Shown here: positions 1-8,242 of the stretch, in pieces
Layout of the letters: the number at the start of each line of letters is the position of its first letter
How positions within the stretch are numbered: position 1 is the first letter of the stretch
From: Bradyrhizobium sp. Tv2a-2
Lineage (GTDB): Bacteria; Pseudomonadota; Alphaproteobacteria; Rhizobiales; Xanthobacteraceae
NCBI RefSeq assembly: GCF_000472425.1
Contig: NZ_AXAI01000002.1
Span: forward strand, 472,748 to 536,747
Length of the DNA stretch: 64,000 nt
Reading direction: 5' to 3'
Notes under the pieces: model-generated
Databases searched by the model: none
What the model saw: only the letters and a program-made list of their open reading frames with translations
Told to the model about the DNA's origin: nothing
Program-made: the position numbers and the translations under genes

Positions 1-881
1 ATCGTACGCGCTTTCGCGCCGGGGTTCGCCGCCGCTTTCGTGCCAACGATTGTCGAGTTGACCGGCTGTGCCTTCAGGAAGGCGGCGAGGTCGTTTTCGT
101 CAGGCAACGCTTCTCCAGTCGTCCAGCTTGCGCCTTTGCGCAACGCGCCCAGCGCGGCGTCAGCGGCATGCTCGGTCTCACAGACAACGCCGGCAAAATT
201 GCCGTTACGGACGACGGCGATAAGCCCGGGAACGCCGCGCGCGGCGTCTTGGTCGAGCCCGGCAAGCTTCGCGCCGGATCGTTCCGGCCGCAGCACACGC
301 CCATGCACGAGTCCGGCGAGCGTGAGATCATGGATGAAACGGGGCCGCGCGAACACCTTGTCGGGAATGTCGAGCCGTTGCACCGAATGCCCCGCAAGCG
401 CGCGCCGTGAAGCCGGTTTCGGCGCGGCTCCCGGCGCGGCATCCCGATCGAGCGAGACCTCGTCGGCGAGCTCCCAGTAGCTGGTGGCGACGTTGCCTGG
501 GCCCGAAATGGTGCCGTCGCTGATGTCGAGCGCATCCCTCCCGACGCCGAGCCGATCTGCGGCCGCAGTCAGAAATATCCGCCGGATCTCGGCACAGGCC
601 TGCCGCAGTGCGCGGCCCGATTGCTGGATCGACAGGCTGCCCGAAGTGACGCCCTCATTCGGGCTTGCCGCGGTTGATGCGCGGATCATCTTGACGCGCG
701 CGAGATCAACATCGAGCTCGTCGGCGGCGATCTGGGCCAGCGCGGTGACGATGCCTTGCCCGATCTCGACCTTGCCGGGCGAGACCGTGACCTGGCCGTC
801 AGCGCCGAACCTGACCCAGGACGACAGTCTTGGGTTGGCGGCGAGGCTGACCGGCAGGCTCGGCGCGGGTGAGGCGCTCAT
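1..881 (-). CDS. Molybdenum hydroxylase large subunit (partial, C-terminus beyond window)
   Basis: About 293 N-terminal residues are visible and the reading frame runs off the window start. The family is the xanthine dehydrogenase molybdopterin-binding subunit, of the isoquinoline 1-oxidoreductase beta / nicotinate dehydrogenase B kind, which hydroxylates N-heterocycles or aldehydes using a Mo-pterin cofactor. The segment SPGKVEIGQGIVTALAQ near residue 35 and the following AADELDVDLARV are typical of the first Mo-binding domain; a hammerhead-like domain (VFARPRFIHDLTL) follows near residue 170. The ATG lies 20 bases after the stop of the 2Fe-2S subunit gene, so the two are surely co-transcribed. 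Substrate cannot be read from this fragment. The family call is firm; the exact enzyme is not. Confidence 0.85.
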   Translation of the reverse strand, partial: MSASPAPSLPVSLAANPRLSSWVRFGADGQVTVSPGKVEIGQGIVTALAQIAADELDVDLARVKMIRASTAASPNEGVTSGSLSIQQSGRALRQACAEIRRIFLTAAADRLGVGRDALDISDGTISGPGNVATSYWELADEVSLDRDAAPGAAPKPASRRALAGHSVQRLDIPDKVFARPRFIHDLTLAGLVHGRVLRPERSGAKLAGLDQDAARGVPGLIAVVRNGNFAGVVCETEHAADAALGALRKGASWTTGEALPDENDLAAFLKAQPVNSTIVGTKAAANPGAKART

Positions 882-900
882 GAGGGCATCGTCTCTTTGA

Positions 901-1374
901 TCATCTCTGATTGACCATCTCTTGTGCCGCAGCAAGAATCGCACGTACCATTCGGTTATGCGAACCGCAGCGACAGAGATTGCGGTCGAGCGCCGCGCGC
1001 ACGTCGACCTCGGAAGGATCGCGATTTTGTCTCAGCAGCGCGGCCGCGCTCATGATGACGCCGGAGACGCAATAGCCGCATTGCATCGCCTGCTCCGCAA
1101 TGAAGGCGCGCTGCAGCGGATGTGGATGCTCGGCACTGCCCAATCCTTCCAGCGTGATGACGTCCTTGTCCGCGACCGACCACAATGGCGTGTCGCAGGA
1201 CGTGACGGCATGATCGCCGACAATGACCCGGCAGGCCCCGCATTCGCCGGAGCCGCAGCCGAAATGCACACCGGCCAGCCCAAAATGGCTGCGCAGCACG
1301 TCGAGCAGCGCGCGGTCCGGGTCGGCATCGACCTCGGTCGCCGCCCCGTTGAGGCGAAACCGGATGCTTGTCAT
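901..1374 (-). CDS. Molybdenum hydroxylase small subunit, two [2Fe-2S] clusters
   Basis: A 157-residue protein with the two-domain architecture of the small subunit of xanthine dehydrogenase-type enzymes. The plant-type ferredoxin domain carries Cys40, Cys45, Cys48 and Cys60 (CGSGECGAC), and the helical domain carries Cys98, Cys101, Cys133 and Cys135 (QCGYC, LCRCG). It passes electrons from the Mo site of the large subunit encoded just downstream. There is no FAD subunit in the window, so the electron acceptor may be a cytochrome, as in nicotinate and isoquinoline oxidoreductases. I chose the ATG at 1374 (MTSIRF) because the longer frame would overlap the TctC gene; this start leaves a 7-base gap to it. 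Confidence 0.92.
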   Translation of the reverse strand: MTSIRFRLNGAATEVDADPDRALLDVLRSHFGLAGVHFGCGSGECGACRVIVGDHAVTSCDTPLWSVADKDVITLEGLGSAEHPHPLQRAFIAEQAMQCGYCVSGVIMSAAALLRQNRDPSEVDVRAALDRNLCRCGSHNRMVRAILAAAQEMVNQR

Positions 1375-1381
1375 GGACGCC

Positions 1382-2359
1382 TCAGTTCTGCTGCTTCTCA
1401 AATCGTTTGACGACGTCAGCCCATTTCACAATATCATCGCGCAGGAATTTATCGAACTCCTGCGGCGACATCGACATCGGAACGGCGCCTTGTTCGCCCC
1501 AGAGCTTGACGATTTCGGGGCGCTTCACCACGGCACCTACGGCGGCATTGAGCTTGTCGATGATCGGCTTCGGCGTGCCCGCAGGCGCCATCAGGCCGAG
1601 CCAGATCGTCGCCTCATAGCCGGGCACACCCGCCTCGGTCACCGTGGGAACATCGGGCAGGACACTGGAACGCACCTTGCCGGTGGTTGCCAGCGCGCGC
1701 ACCTGATGCTCGCCGATATTGGGCGCCATCGCGGGCACCGCGTCGATCATCATCTGCACCTGGCCGCCGATCACGCCTGAACGCGCCTCGCCGCTGTTGC
1801 GATAGGGCACATGGACGATGTCGATGCCGGCCATGCTTTTGAAGAGTTCGCCGGCCATGTGATAGGGCGTGCCCTGGCCCGAGGAGGCGTAGTTCAGCTT
1901 GCCCGGCTGCGATTTCGCCAGCGCAACGAACTCCTGCAGCGTCTTTGCCTGTAACGACGGATGCACGACGATCACGAGGTCGGACGAGTTGACGGGCGCG
2001 ATCGGCGCGAGGTCGCGCATCAACTCATATTTGCGCTGCGGCACCAGCGACTCGTTCGCCGTCTGGGTGTTCGACATCATGAGCAGGGTGTAGCCGTCGG
2101 GCGGTGACTTCGCGACCTCCAGCGTCCCGATGATGCCGCCAGCGCCGCTGCGGTTCTCGACCACGAAGGGCTGGCCAAAGCTCTGCTGCAGCACATTGCC
2201 GAGCAGGCGTGCCGCGACATCGGCGGGTCCGCCGGCCCCGAAGGGGACGATGATCTTGATCGGGCGGTTGGGATAATCGTCGGCCCGGGCGGGGAAGCTC
2301 AGTGCCGGCAGCCCAAGCATGAGCACTGCCAGAATCCAGACAAGCCTCGAGACGGCCAT
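1382..2359 (-). CDS. Tripartite tricarboxylate transporter substrate-binding protein (TctC/Bug family)
   Basis: A 325-residue periplasmic solute-binding protein of the Bug family. A signal peptide (hydrophobic stretch LVWILAVLMLGLPALS ending in ARA) precedes the typical first strand YPNRPIKIIVPFGAGGPAD, and the middle holds the family segment GYTLLMMSNTQT. The ATG at 2359 is preferred over the ATG pair at 2383/2380 because a GGGGGAG Shine-Dalgarno lies about 7 bases upstream of it. No TctA or TctB membrane partner is present here; orphan Bug proteins are common in bradyrhizobia and Bordetella. Its place between the cytochrome c and the Mo-hydroxylase genes suggests it captures the substrate oxidised by these enzymes, which is inference. 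Confidence 0.92.
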   Translation of the reverse strand: MAVSRLVWILAVLMLGLPALSFPARADDYPNRPIKIIVPFGAGGPADVAARLLGNVLQQSFGQPFVVENRSGAGGIIGTLEVAKSPPDGYTLLMMSNTQTANESLVPQRKYELMRDLAPIAPVNSSDLVIVVHPSLQAKTLQEFVALAKSQPGKLNYASSGQGTPYHMAGELFKSMAGIDIVHVPYRNSGEARSGVIGGQVQMMIDAVPAMAPNIGEHQVRALATTGKVRSSVLPDVPTVTEAGVPGYEATIWLGLMAPAGTPKPIIDKLNAAVGAVVKRPEIVKLWGEQGAVPMSMSPQEFDKFLRDDIVKWADVVKRFEKQQN

Positions 2360-2505
2360 CCTTGGTCTCCCCCGAAACATCATTGGTTGTGCCGCAATCT
2401 AGCGGCAAGGCAATCGGACTGTCGACGCCAGATCGCGGCCGACGACGCTGGAATAAAGGCTAATGTCATCCGCATGAGAGCGGAGATGAAGCCGACGCCG
2501 CGTTG

Positions 2506-2871
2506 CTATTTCAACGTTTCCAGATAGGCGATGACGTCGTCGACGTCCTTCGGGTCGCTCATTCCGCCATAGGGCATGCGGTTTCCCCTCACCTTGGCTT
2601 GGGGATCCCGGATATAGGCACGCAGGTTCTCCTCGTCCCAGACGAGGTTGGCGCGCTTCATCGGGTTGGAGTAGCGGAAGCCGTCAAGTGAGGCGGATGG
2701 ACGCCCGATCACGCCCTTCAGGCTCGGACCGAGCGCATCGGTACGGTCGGAATGGCAGGCTGCGCAGGTCTCGAACAGGACCTTGCCGTGTTCCGCATCC
2801 GCCGCGGCGGCAGGACCGGCGACAAGGGCGAGAAGAGCAACCCGGGCGATGCCCGGGACCCGAGTGCGCAT
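2506..2871 (-). CDS. Periplasmic class I cytochrome c
   Basis: A 121-residue precursor with a signal peptide ending in AAAA/D and a single haem c motif CAACH at residues 36-40. Met99 in NRMPYGGM is the likely sixth haem ligand. The spacing and the segment ALGPSLKGVIGR resemble cytochrome c2/c550-type domains. The ATG at 2871 has AAGGGGA upstream; a GTG at 2913 that overlaps the flavoprotein stop codon would add 14 residues that do not look like a signal peptide. Directly downstream of a GMC flavoprotein and a small exported subunit, it is probably the electron-accepting cytochrome of that dehydrogenase, although the cytochrome subunit of classical gluconate dehydrogenase has three haems and this one has only one. 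Confidence 0.93.
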   Translation of the reverse strand: MRTRVPGIARVALLALVAGPAAAADAEHGKVLFETCAACHSDRTDALGPSLKGVIGRPSASLDGFRYSNPMKRANLVWDEENLRAYIRDPQAKVRGNRMPYGGMSDPKDVDDVIAYLETLK

Positions 2872-2909
2872 AACGGTCCCCTTGATGTTGCCTGGCGTTT
2901 CCAGTCCGA

Positions 2910-4679
2910 TCACGCGTGAACCAGCGGACCGGGGTTTTTCAGATATTGTTCGGTGATCGCCTTGGCCGACCAGTAGGCCAGTGCGCCGAGCGTGCCGGTT
3001 GGATTGTAGCCGGGCTGCTGCGGGAACACGGAGGCGCCCTGGACGAAGAGATTGTGGGCATCCCAGGCCTGCAAATAGCGGTTTACCACGCTGCTGTTCG
3101 GGTCCGCCCCCATGATGGTGCCGCCGGTGTTGTGGGTCGACTGATACGGCACGACGGTGAAATTCTTCGGCCGGTAGTGCATCTCGTAGCGGGTTGGGTT
3201 CATCGCCTTGATCACGCCCTCGAGCTTGCCGACCACATGGCGCGACATCGCGTGGTCGTTGTCGGTGGCGTTATAAGTCAGCCGGATCAGCGGTCGGCCG
3301 AGTGCATCCTTGTAGGTGGGATCGAGGTCCATGAAATTGTCGCGATGGGCATAGACCGAGCCCTGCGTGTTGAAGCCGGTGGAGCAGCGATACCATTTCG
3401 CGGTCGCCTGCTTCCATCCCACGCCCCAGCGCGGCTCATCTTTCGGCATCGCGCGACCGCCGATCGGCGGCGCGCCGGCATTGGTGCAGACGATGTAGCC
3501 GCCGCCGAAGAAGCCGAGGCCGGAATGGTCGAAGTTCTCGCCGTTGAAATCGTCGATCGCAATCGACATGCCGGGCGCGCCCATGAACGGATTGAACTCG
3601 CGGCCCTCGAAGAAGGCGTTCGCTCCCGCTTCGAACTGGTAGCAATAGTTCTTGCCGACCACGCCATTGCCACTGCTGGGATCGTAGGGTTCGCCGATGC
3701 CGGCCAGCAGGAGTTGCTGGGTGTTGCCGAACACAAACGACGACAGGATCACGATGCCGGCGGGTTGTTCATACTCCTCGCCGGTCCTCATGTCGGTGTA
3801 GAGCACGCTGGTGATGCGCTTTGCGTTCCTGTCGTAGTTGAGCCGCGTGACAAAGGCGCGGGTTCGCAGCTCGAATTTCGGCTCGGTCCGTAGCACCGGC
3901 ACGATGTTGACATTGGGAGACGCCTTGGCGTTGGCCTCGCAGGCTGTGCGATTGCAGTGGCCGCAATATTCGCAGGCGCCGAGCGTAATGCCTTCCGGAT
4001 TCACATAGGGCGCGCTCGAGGTCGCAACCGGCACCGGAAACGGGTGATAGCCGAGACTTGCCGCCGCCGCGCCGAACATTGCAGGTCCTACCGCGGTCTT
4101 GATCGGCTTGTTCGGATAATCCTCGCTGCGCGGCCCTTCGAAGGGATTGCCGCCTGAGATCAGCTTGCCGCGGAGATTGCCGGCCTGGCCGGAGACGCCG
4201 CAGAGCTTTTCGAAACGATCATAATGCGGCTCGAGCTCGTCATAGCTGACCGGCCAATCCTGGATGGTCATGGTATCGGGAATGGCCTTGGCGCCGTACC
4301 TTTCGGTCAGCACGCTCCTGATGCGAAAATCGGTCGGCAGGAAGCGCCATTGCAGCGCGCCCCAATGGATGCCGGTGCCGCCGACGCCCTCGCCGGGCAG
4401 GAAGGCGCCGAAGCGTCGGATCGGCAGCGCCACCTCGTCCGGCGCATTGCGGAAGGTGATGGTGTCGATCGAGTTGTCCTGCATCAGCTCGAGCCGTACC
4501 GCATAGCGCAGCTCGTCGCGCAGCCGCGTCAGCGTGAACTCGTCGGCGGGATTGCGGTCCGCACCGCGCTCGAGCGCCACGACATTGAGCCCGGCCTTGG
4601 TCAATTCGCGGGAGAGGATCGCGCCGGAGAAGCCGAGGCCGATCACGACCGCATCGACGTCTTTCAGTCTTGTCGCCAT
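2910..4679 (-). CDS. GMC-family FAD oxidoreductase, gluconate/sugar dehydrogenase flavoprotein subunit
   Basis: A 589-residue flavoprotein. The N-terminal dinucleotide fold reads VVIGLGFSGAILSREL (residues 11-26), and the C-terminal GMC signature holds the likely catalytic His (STHNTGG) and Asn (GYNPTGT). Cys236, Cys239, Cys242 and Cys247 (ACEYCGHCNRTAC) form a cluster similar in place to the iron-sulfur cysteines of FAD-glucose and gluconate dehydrogenase catalytic subunits. It has no signal peptide and is probably carried across the membrane with the Tat-exported small subunit encoded immediately upstream. AGGGAGG precedes the ATG. It probably oxidises a polyol, sugar acid or alcohol in the periplasm and donates electrons to the cytochrome c downstream. 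Confidence 0.93.
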   Translation of the reverse strand: MATRLKDVDAVVIGLGFSGAILSRELTKAGLNVVALERGADRNPADEFTLTRLRDELRYAVRLELMQDNSIDTITFRNAPDEVALPIRRFGAFLPGEGVGGTGIHWGALQWRFLPTDFRIRSVLTERYGAKAIPDTMTIQDWPVSYDELEPHYDRFEKLCGVSGQAGNLRGKLISGGNPFEGPRSEDYPNKPIKTAVGPAMFGAAAASLGYHPFPVPVATSSAPYVNPEGITLGACEYCGHCNRTACEANAKASPNVNIVPVLRTEPKFELRTRAFVTRLNYDRNAKRITSVLYTDMRTGEEYEQPAGIVILSSFVFGNTQQLLLAGIGEPYDPSSGNGVVGKNYCYQFEAGANAFFEGREFNPFMGAPGMSIAIDDFNGENFDHSGLGFFGGGYIVCTNAGAPPIGGRAMPKDEPRWGVGWKQATAKWYRCSTGFNTQGSVYAHRDNFMDLDPTYKDALGRPLIRLTYNATDNDHAMSRHVVGKLEGVIKAMNPTRYEMHYRPKNFTVVPYQSTHNTGGTIMGADPNSSVVNRYLQAWDAHNLFVQGASVFPQQPGYNPTGTLGALAYWSAKAITEQYLKNPGPLVHA

Positions 4680-4693
4680 CGCGACCTCCCTTT

Positions 4694-5416
4694 TTACGAG
4701 AAGTCCGCGATCGATTGCGGCTCGGCGACATAGCGTTTGTCGCGATAGGCATCGATCTTGTCGGCATAGGTGGCCGGCAGTCCCGGGAAGCCGATCATCT
4801 TCCAGGCGACCTTGTCACGGTTGCCGCCATAGATCGGATCGGCGAAGAAGCCGGCCATGGCGAGCGAGAGCAGCTGGTTGAAGAAGGCCCGCGTGTCGAA
4901 ATTGTCGAACGCGGCCTTGCCGTCCTCCATCGCCTTCAGCGCGGCGACGCGATCGCCGACCGCGAGCCGGTCAAAATCTTTGCCGCCGAAGTTTTTGCGC
5001 GACCAGGCGTTGGCCGCGACAATGCCGGCTGCGAAGAATTCGCGCGGTGTCAGCGCCAGTTGATAGCCCTGCTCGGGCTTGCCCTTATGGAACGGGCCGG
5101 CGCGATACATTTTCGCGCCGCCGCCCCAGGCGCTGCCGAGCTGGCGGTCGATGAACACGGCAACCCCGCAATCGCTGCCGGATGGCGAGAGCTCGTCGGC
5201 GGGAATCAGCGTGTCGACGGCGGCGACGATAAAGGCTGCTTCGGTGGCGGTCAGCGTGACGAAGGGCTCGGTGTCGGCTGGAGCCGCGGCGGCAGGCGAG
5301 GGCGCCGCCGGCTGTGGCTGGGCTTCGGCTTCTTGCGGGATTCCCGTCGCAATCGCGGTGCCGGCAAGGCCGACGCCAAGCAGGAATGTTCGTCGCTGCA
5401 GAGCGTCGTCGGTCAT
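4694..5416 (-). CDS. Gluconate 2-dehydrogenase subunit 3-like small subunit, Tat-exported
   Basis: A 240-residue protein with a twin-arginine-type signal (QRRTFLLGVGLAGTAIATG), then a Pro/Ala linker, then the subunit-3 fold (TEAAFIVAAVDTLIPADELSPSG). This family is the gamma subunit that escorts the FAD subunit through the Tat system. GGGAGGTG sits just upstream of the ATG at 5416, and only 14 bases separate its stop from the flavoprotein start. Gene order small subunit, flavoprotein, cytochrome is the standard order for this complex. Segments such as AWSRKNFGGKDFD and the terminal YRDKRYVAEP are typical of the family. Confidence 0.92.
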   Translation of the reverse strand: MTDDALQRRTFLLGVGLAGTAIATGIPQEAEAQPQPAAPSPAAAAPADTEPFVTLTATEAAFIVAAVDTLIPADELSPSGSDCGVAVFIDRQLGSAWGGGAKMYRAGPFHKGKPEQGYQLALTPREFFAAGIVAANAWSRKNFGGKDFDRLAVGDRVAALKAMEDGKAAFDNFDTRAFFNQLLSLAMAGFFADPIYGGNRDKVAWKMIGFPGLPATYADKIDAYRDKRYVAEPQSIADFS

Positions 5417-5657
5417 GGACACCTCCCATTTGCCCGCCGACGGCTTTTTCCGCTGCCTCTCACATGGGCGGGGTTTCGGCAAGTCCCCGATGCAGCTTTG
5501 GCTTGCAAGGTTACCTTAAGCCGGCAGCAGGGCGAAAGGGGTTTGCGACCGCTCAAAGCGCCGAAGGAGGCCGGTCCCGACGGCTGCCAGCCGGGTCGAC
5601 AAACTTGTTTCGTTGGGGAGGTATGCGAGCTGTTCGCGAGTCTGGAGCCGTTTGTGG

Positions 5658-6254
5658 CTAGGACTCGGCCAGGAAGCCCTTCAGGAACAGGTTGGCCGCC
5701 AATTGCGCGAACTCCTTCGGCTTGATCGGACCCTTGGCGTCGTACCACGTGTATGTGTAGTTGATCATGCCGAACAGCATCATTGTATAGACGCGCGCAT
5801 TTCGCCTGTTCATCTTCTTCGTGGCATCGATCGAAACCAGCACCTTGCCGACCAGTTCGACGATCTTGCGCTCGGTCTGAACGATCTGGCGCTGCTCCTC
5901 CGCCTGCAGCGCGCCGAGATCGTTCAACAACACGATTTGCTCCTCGGGCGACCGCGCGTTGTGTTCGACAAAGGCTTCGATCACTCGGACGAATGTCTCG
6001 AGCGGCGCTCCGCCGTCGGCGACGGCCTGCTCCAGATTTGCGAGCAGGCTGCGCACGAGCGAATCGAGCATGGCGAACAGGATCGCCTCTTTGGAATCGA
6101 AGTAGTGGTAGATCGCGCCACGGGACAACTCGCACGCCTCCACCAGATCGCCGACCGATGAACGCTCGTAGCCGCGCGTGGCAAAGAGGCGCGCCGCGTT
6201 GCGGAGAATGCCGGCTTGAATGTCGTCGTAGTTTTCGGATCTCGTGCGAGCCAT
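5658..6254 (-). CDS. TetR-family transcriptional regulator
   Basis: A 198-residue regulator. Residues 1-60 form the TetR helix-turn-helix domain (AARLFATRGYERSSVGDLVE followed by SRGAIYHYFDSKEAIL). The C-terminal ligand domain is of the kind that often responds to acyl-CoA or aromatic compounds, but the ligand cannot be read from sequence. It is divergent from the Rieske dioxygenase operon that starts 204 bases away, and the gap holds an imperfect dyad suited to TetR binding. It is probably the local repressor of that operon and of itself. Confidence 0.95.
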   Translation of the reverse strand: MARTRSENYDDIQAGILRNAARLFATRGYERSSVGDLVEACELSRGAIYHYFDSKEAILFAMLDSLVRSLLANLEQAVADGGAPLETFVRVIEAFVEHNARSPEEQIVLLNDLGALQAEEQRQIVQTERKIVELVGKVLVSIDATKKMNRRNARVYTMMLFGMINYTYTWYDAKGPIKPKEFAQLAANLFLKGFLAES

Positions 6255-6395
6255 CCCTCACTGTCCCTGATTTGTCCCGCGATCGGCGCCGAACGCTCGT
6301 ACCAGTTGCCTCAAAGGCCGGCAAATTACCCGCTGCACGGCCAGAACTCCCCGGCCCGTAAGCACCCACTTGCATCGCGCGGGCAGGTGATGTAT

Positions 6396-6421
6396 TAATA
6401 GAACGAACGGTCGGATTATTA
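6396..6421. promoter_or_regulatory. Putative TetR operator (imperfect dyad)
   Basis: A 26-base interrupted palindrome: outer arms TAATA and TATTA, inner arms CGA and TCG, and a central CG, with three mismatched positions on each outer side and one on each inner side. The core ACGAACGGTCGG resembles operators of other TetR-family proteins. It lies 37 bases upstream of the dioxygenase start codon and 142 bases from the TetR start, where it would block the operon promoter. Confidence 0.5.
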
Positions 6422-6457
6422 TTAGATCAATTGGGAAACAGATCAAGGGAGAAGCCG

Positions 6458-7717
6458 ATGAACATGCTCGCCCGGAGCCCGGAATGGGGCGACCTGATCC
6501 GTCGCGACCGCGTCCGCGGAGACCTCTACCGCGACCCGGCGATCTTCCAGCTCGAGCTGGAGCGGGTCTGGTACCGGACCTGGGTCTATGTCGGCCACGA
6601 GAGCGAAATACCCAAGCCTCATGATTTCGTGCGGAAGTCGATCGGCCTGCAGCCGATCCTGATGACACGCGGTCAGGACGGCCGCATCCACCTCCTGCTC
6701 AACCGCTGCACCCATCGCGGCAACCAGCTCTGCGCGAAGGAGCAGGGCAACGCCGTCAACTTCACCTGTCCGTTCCACGCCTGGAATTTCGGCAGCGACG
6801 GCCGCCTCGTCGGTTACGCCTTCCCTGACGGCTACGAGGGCCTGGACAAGAAAGCGCACGGGCTTGGGCGGGTGCCGCGCGTCGCCTCCTACCGGGGCTT
6901 TGTGTTCGGGTCATTCGCGCCGGACGGGCCATCGCTTGAGGAGCATCTCGGCGGCGCGGCGGAAACCCTCGATCGCCTGGCCATGACCTCGCCGGAGGGC
7001 GAGATCGAGATCAAGGCCGGCTTCCTCAAGCACCGCGTCAAGGCGAACTGGAAATTCATCCTGGAAAACGAGACCGACGGTTACCACCCCGCCTTCGTCC
7101 ATTCCTCGATCTTCGCCGTTGCCGACAGCGGCATCGGCAGCCTCTATGGCGCGAAGTCGACGGCACTGACGCGCGACTACGGTAACGGTCACACCGAGCT
7201 CGACCTCAGGCCGGAATTTCGCAAGCGCGATGTGCCCTTAAGCTGGTTCGGAACGACCATCGAGAGGCTGCCGGACTATGCCGCGCGCATGAACGGCGCT
7301 TACGGCGAAGCGAAGGCACGGCAGATCATGATCGACGGTACGCCGCATGTCATGATTTTCCCGAACCTGTTCATCGCCGAAATCCAAATGTTCGTGATCG
7401 AGCCGCTCGCCGTCGAGGACAGCGTGCAGCACGTGACCGCCCTGCAGTTCAAGGGGGCGCCCGATCTGAACCGACGCATGCGTCAGCAGACCATGGGGTC
7501 GGTTGGTCCAGCAGGCCTGCTGCTCGCCGACGATTCGGAGATGTACGAGCGCACGCAGCGCGGCGTGCATGCGAGCGACACCGACTGGATCTATCTCGGG
7601 CGCGGAGAACATCGCGAGCGGCGTGACGGCGACGGCTTCATGGTCGGGCATGCGACCGACGAGGTGCCCTCGCGCGGCATCTGGCGGCACTACCGCGCCT
7701 TGATGGAGCAAGCCTGA
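6458..7717 (+). CDS. Rieske ring-hydroxylating dioxygenase alpha subunit
   Basis: A 419-residue terminal oxygenase subunit. The Rieske [2Fe-2S] site is CTHRGNQLC ... CPFHAWNF (pattern C-x-H ... C-x2-H). The catalytic domain has the mononuclear iron signature ENETDGYHPAFVH with the two His ligands and the bridging Asp. The ATG at 6458 follows AAGGGAGAAG; an upstream in-frame start would extend into poor sequence. Its stop overlaps the beta-subunit start (ATGA). No ferredoxin or reductase is in this operon, so it must borrow electrons from elsewhere. It probably dihydroxylates or demethylates an aromatic acid; the downstream CoA ligase and beta-oxidation-like genes suggest the product is further degraded. 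Confidence 0.95.
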   Translation: MNMLARSPEWGDLIRRDRVRGDLYRDPAIFQLELERVWYRTWVYVGHESEIPKPHDFVRKSIGLQPILMTRGQDGRIHLLLNRCTHRGNQLCAKEQGNAVNFTCPFHAWNFGSDGRLVGYAFPDGYEGLDKKAHGLGRVPRVASYRGFVFGSFAPDGPSLEEHLGGAAETLDRLAMTSPEGEIEIKAGFLKHRVKANWKFILENETDGYHPAFVHSSIFAVADSGIGSLYGAKSTALTRDYGNGHTELDLRPEFRKRDVPLSWFGTTIERLPDYAARMNGAYGEAKARQIMIDGTPHVMIFPNLFIAEIQMFVIEPLAVEDSVQHVTALQFKGAPDLNRRMRQQTMGSVGPAGLLLADDSEMYERTQRGVHASDTDWIYLGRGEHRERRDGDGFMVGHATDEVPSRGIWRHYRALMEQA

Positions 7718-8208
7718 TGATTCAAGCGCAAAGCAAGGCGGACCTCGTTCACGACGTCTCGCAATTCCTGTTTCGCGAGGCGCGCTACGCCGACGATCAC
7801 CGCTACGAGGACTGGGAAGGGCTGTGGGCCGACGACGGCATCTACTGGATCCCGGCCAACGGCGACGACATCGATCCGGAACGGCAGATGTCGATCATCT
7901 ACGACAATCGCTCGCGCATCGCTCTGCGCGTGAAACAGCTCCTGACGGGCAAGCGCCACACGCAGGAGCCGCAGTCGCGCTTGCGCCGCATCGTGGGCGA
8001 CATCGAGGTCCTGAAGTCGGACGGCCGTGAGCTGCACGTCACCTGCAACACGATGATCTTCGAATCGGCGTTGCGCGGCGACATCATCTGGGTCTCGCGG
8101 AACGAATTCGTGCTGCGGCGGGACGGCGACGACTTCAAGATCGCCCGCAAGAAGGTGGCGTTGGTCAATAACGACAAGGCGATCTTCACACTGTCGTTCC
8201 TGGTGTGA
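7717..8208 (+). CDS. Ring-hydroxylating dioxygenase beta subunit
   Basis: A 163-residue NTF2-fold small subunit that forms the alpha3beta3 oxygenase with the preceding gene. Typical segments are FLFREARYADDHRYEDW and LWADDGIYWIP near the N-terminus, and SRLRRIVGDIEV in the middle. It starts by ATGA overlap with the alpha-subunit stop, which indicates translational coupling. The length is within the usual range (about 160-190 residues). Confidence 0.94.
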   Translation: MIQAQSKADLVHDVSQFLFREARYADDHRYEDWEGLWADDGIYWIPANGDDIDPERQMSIIYDNRSRIALRVKQLLTGKRHTQEPQSRLRRIVGDIEVLKSDGRELHVTCNTMIFESALRGDIIWVSRNEFVLRRDGDDFKIARKKVALVNNDKAIFTLSFLV

Positions 8209-8242
8209 TGGCCTCGCTGCCGTAGCACACGGAGGAAATTCA

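Noticed and set aside
2916..3893. A 325-codon plus-strand frame inside the GMC flavoprotein gene
   Set aside because: The opposite strand encodes a clear flavoprotein with FAD and GMC motifs; the plus frame has no recognisable motif.
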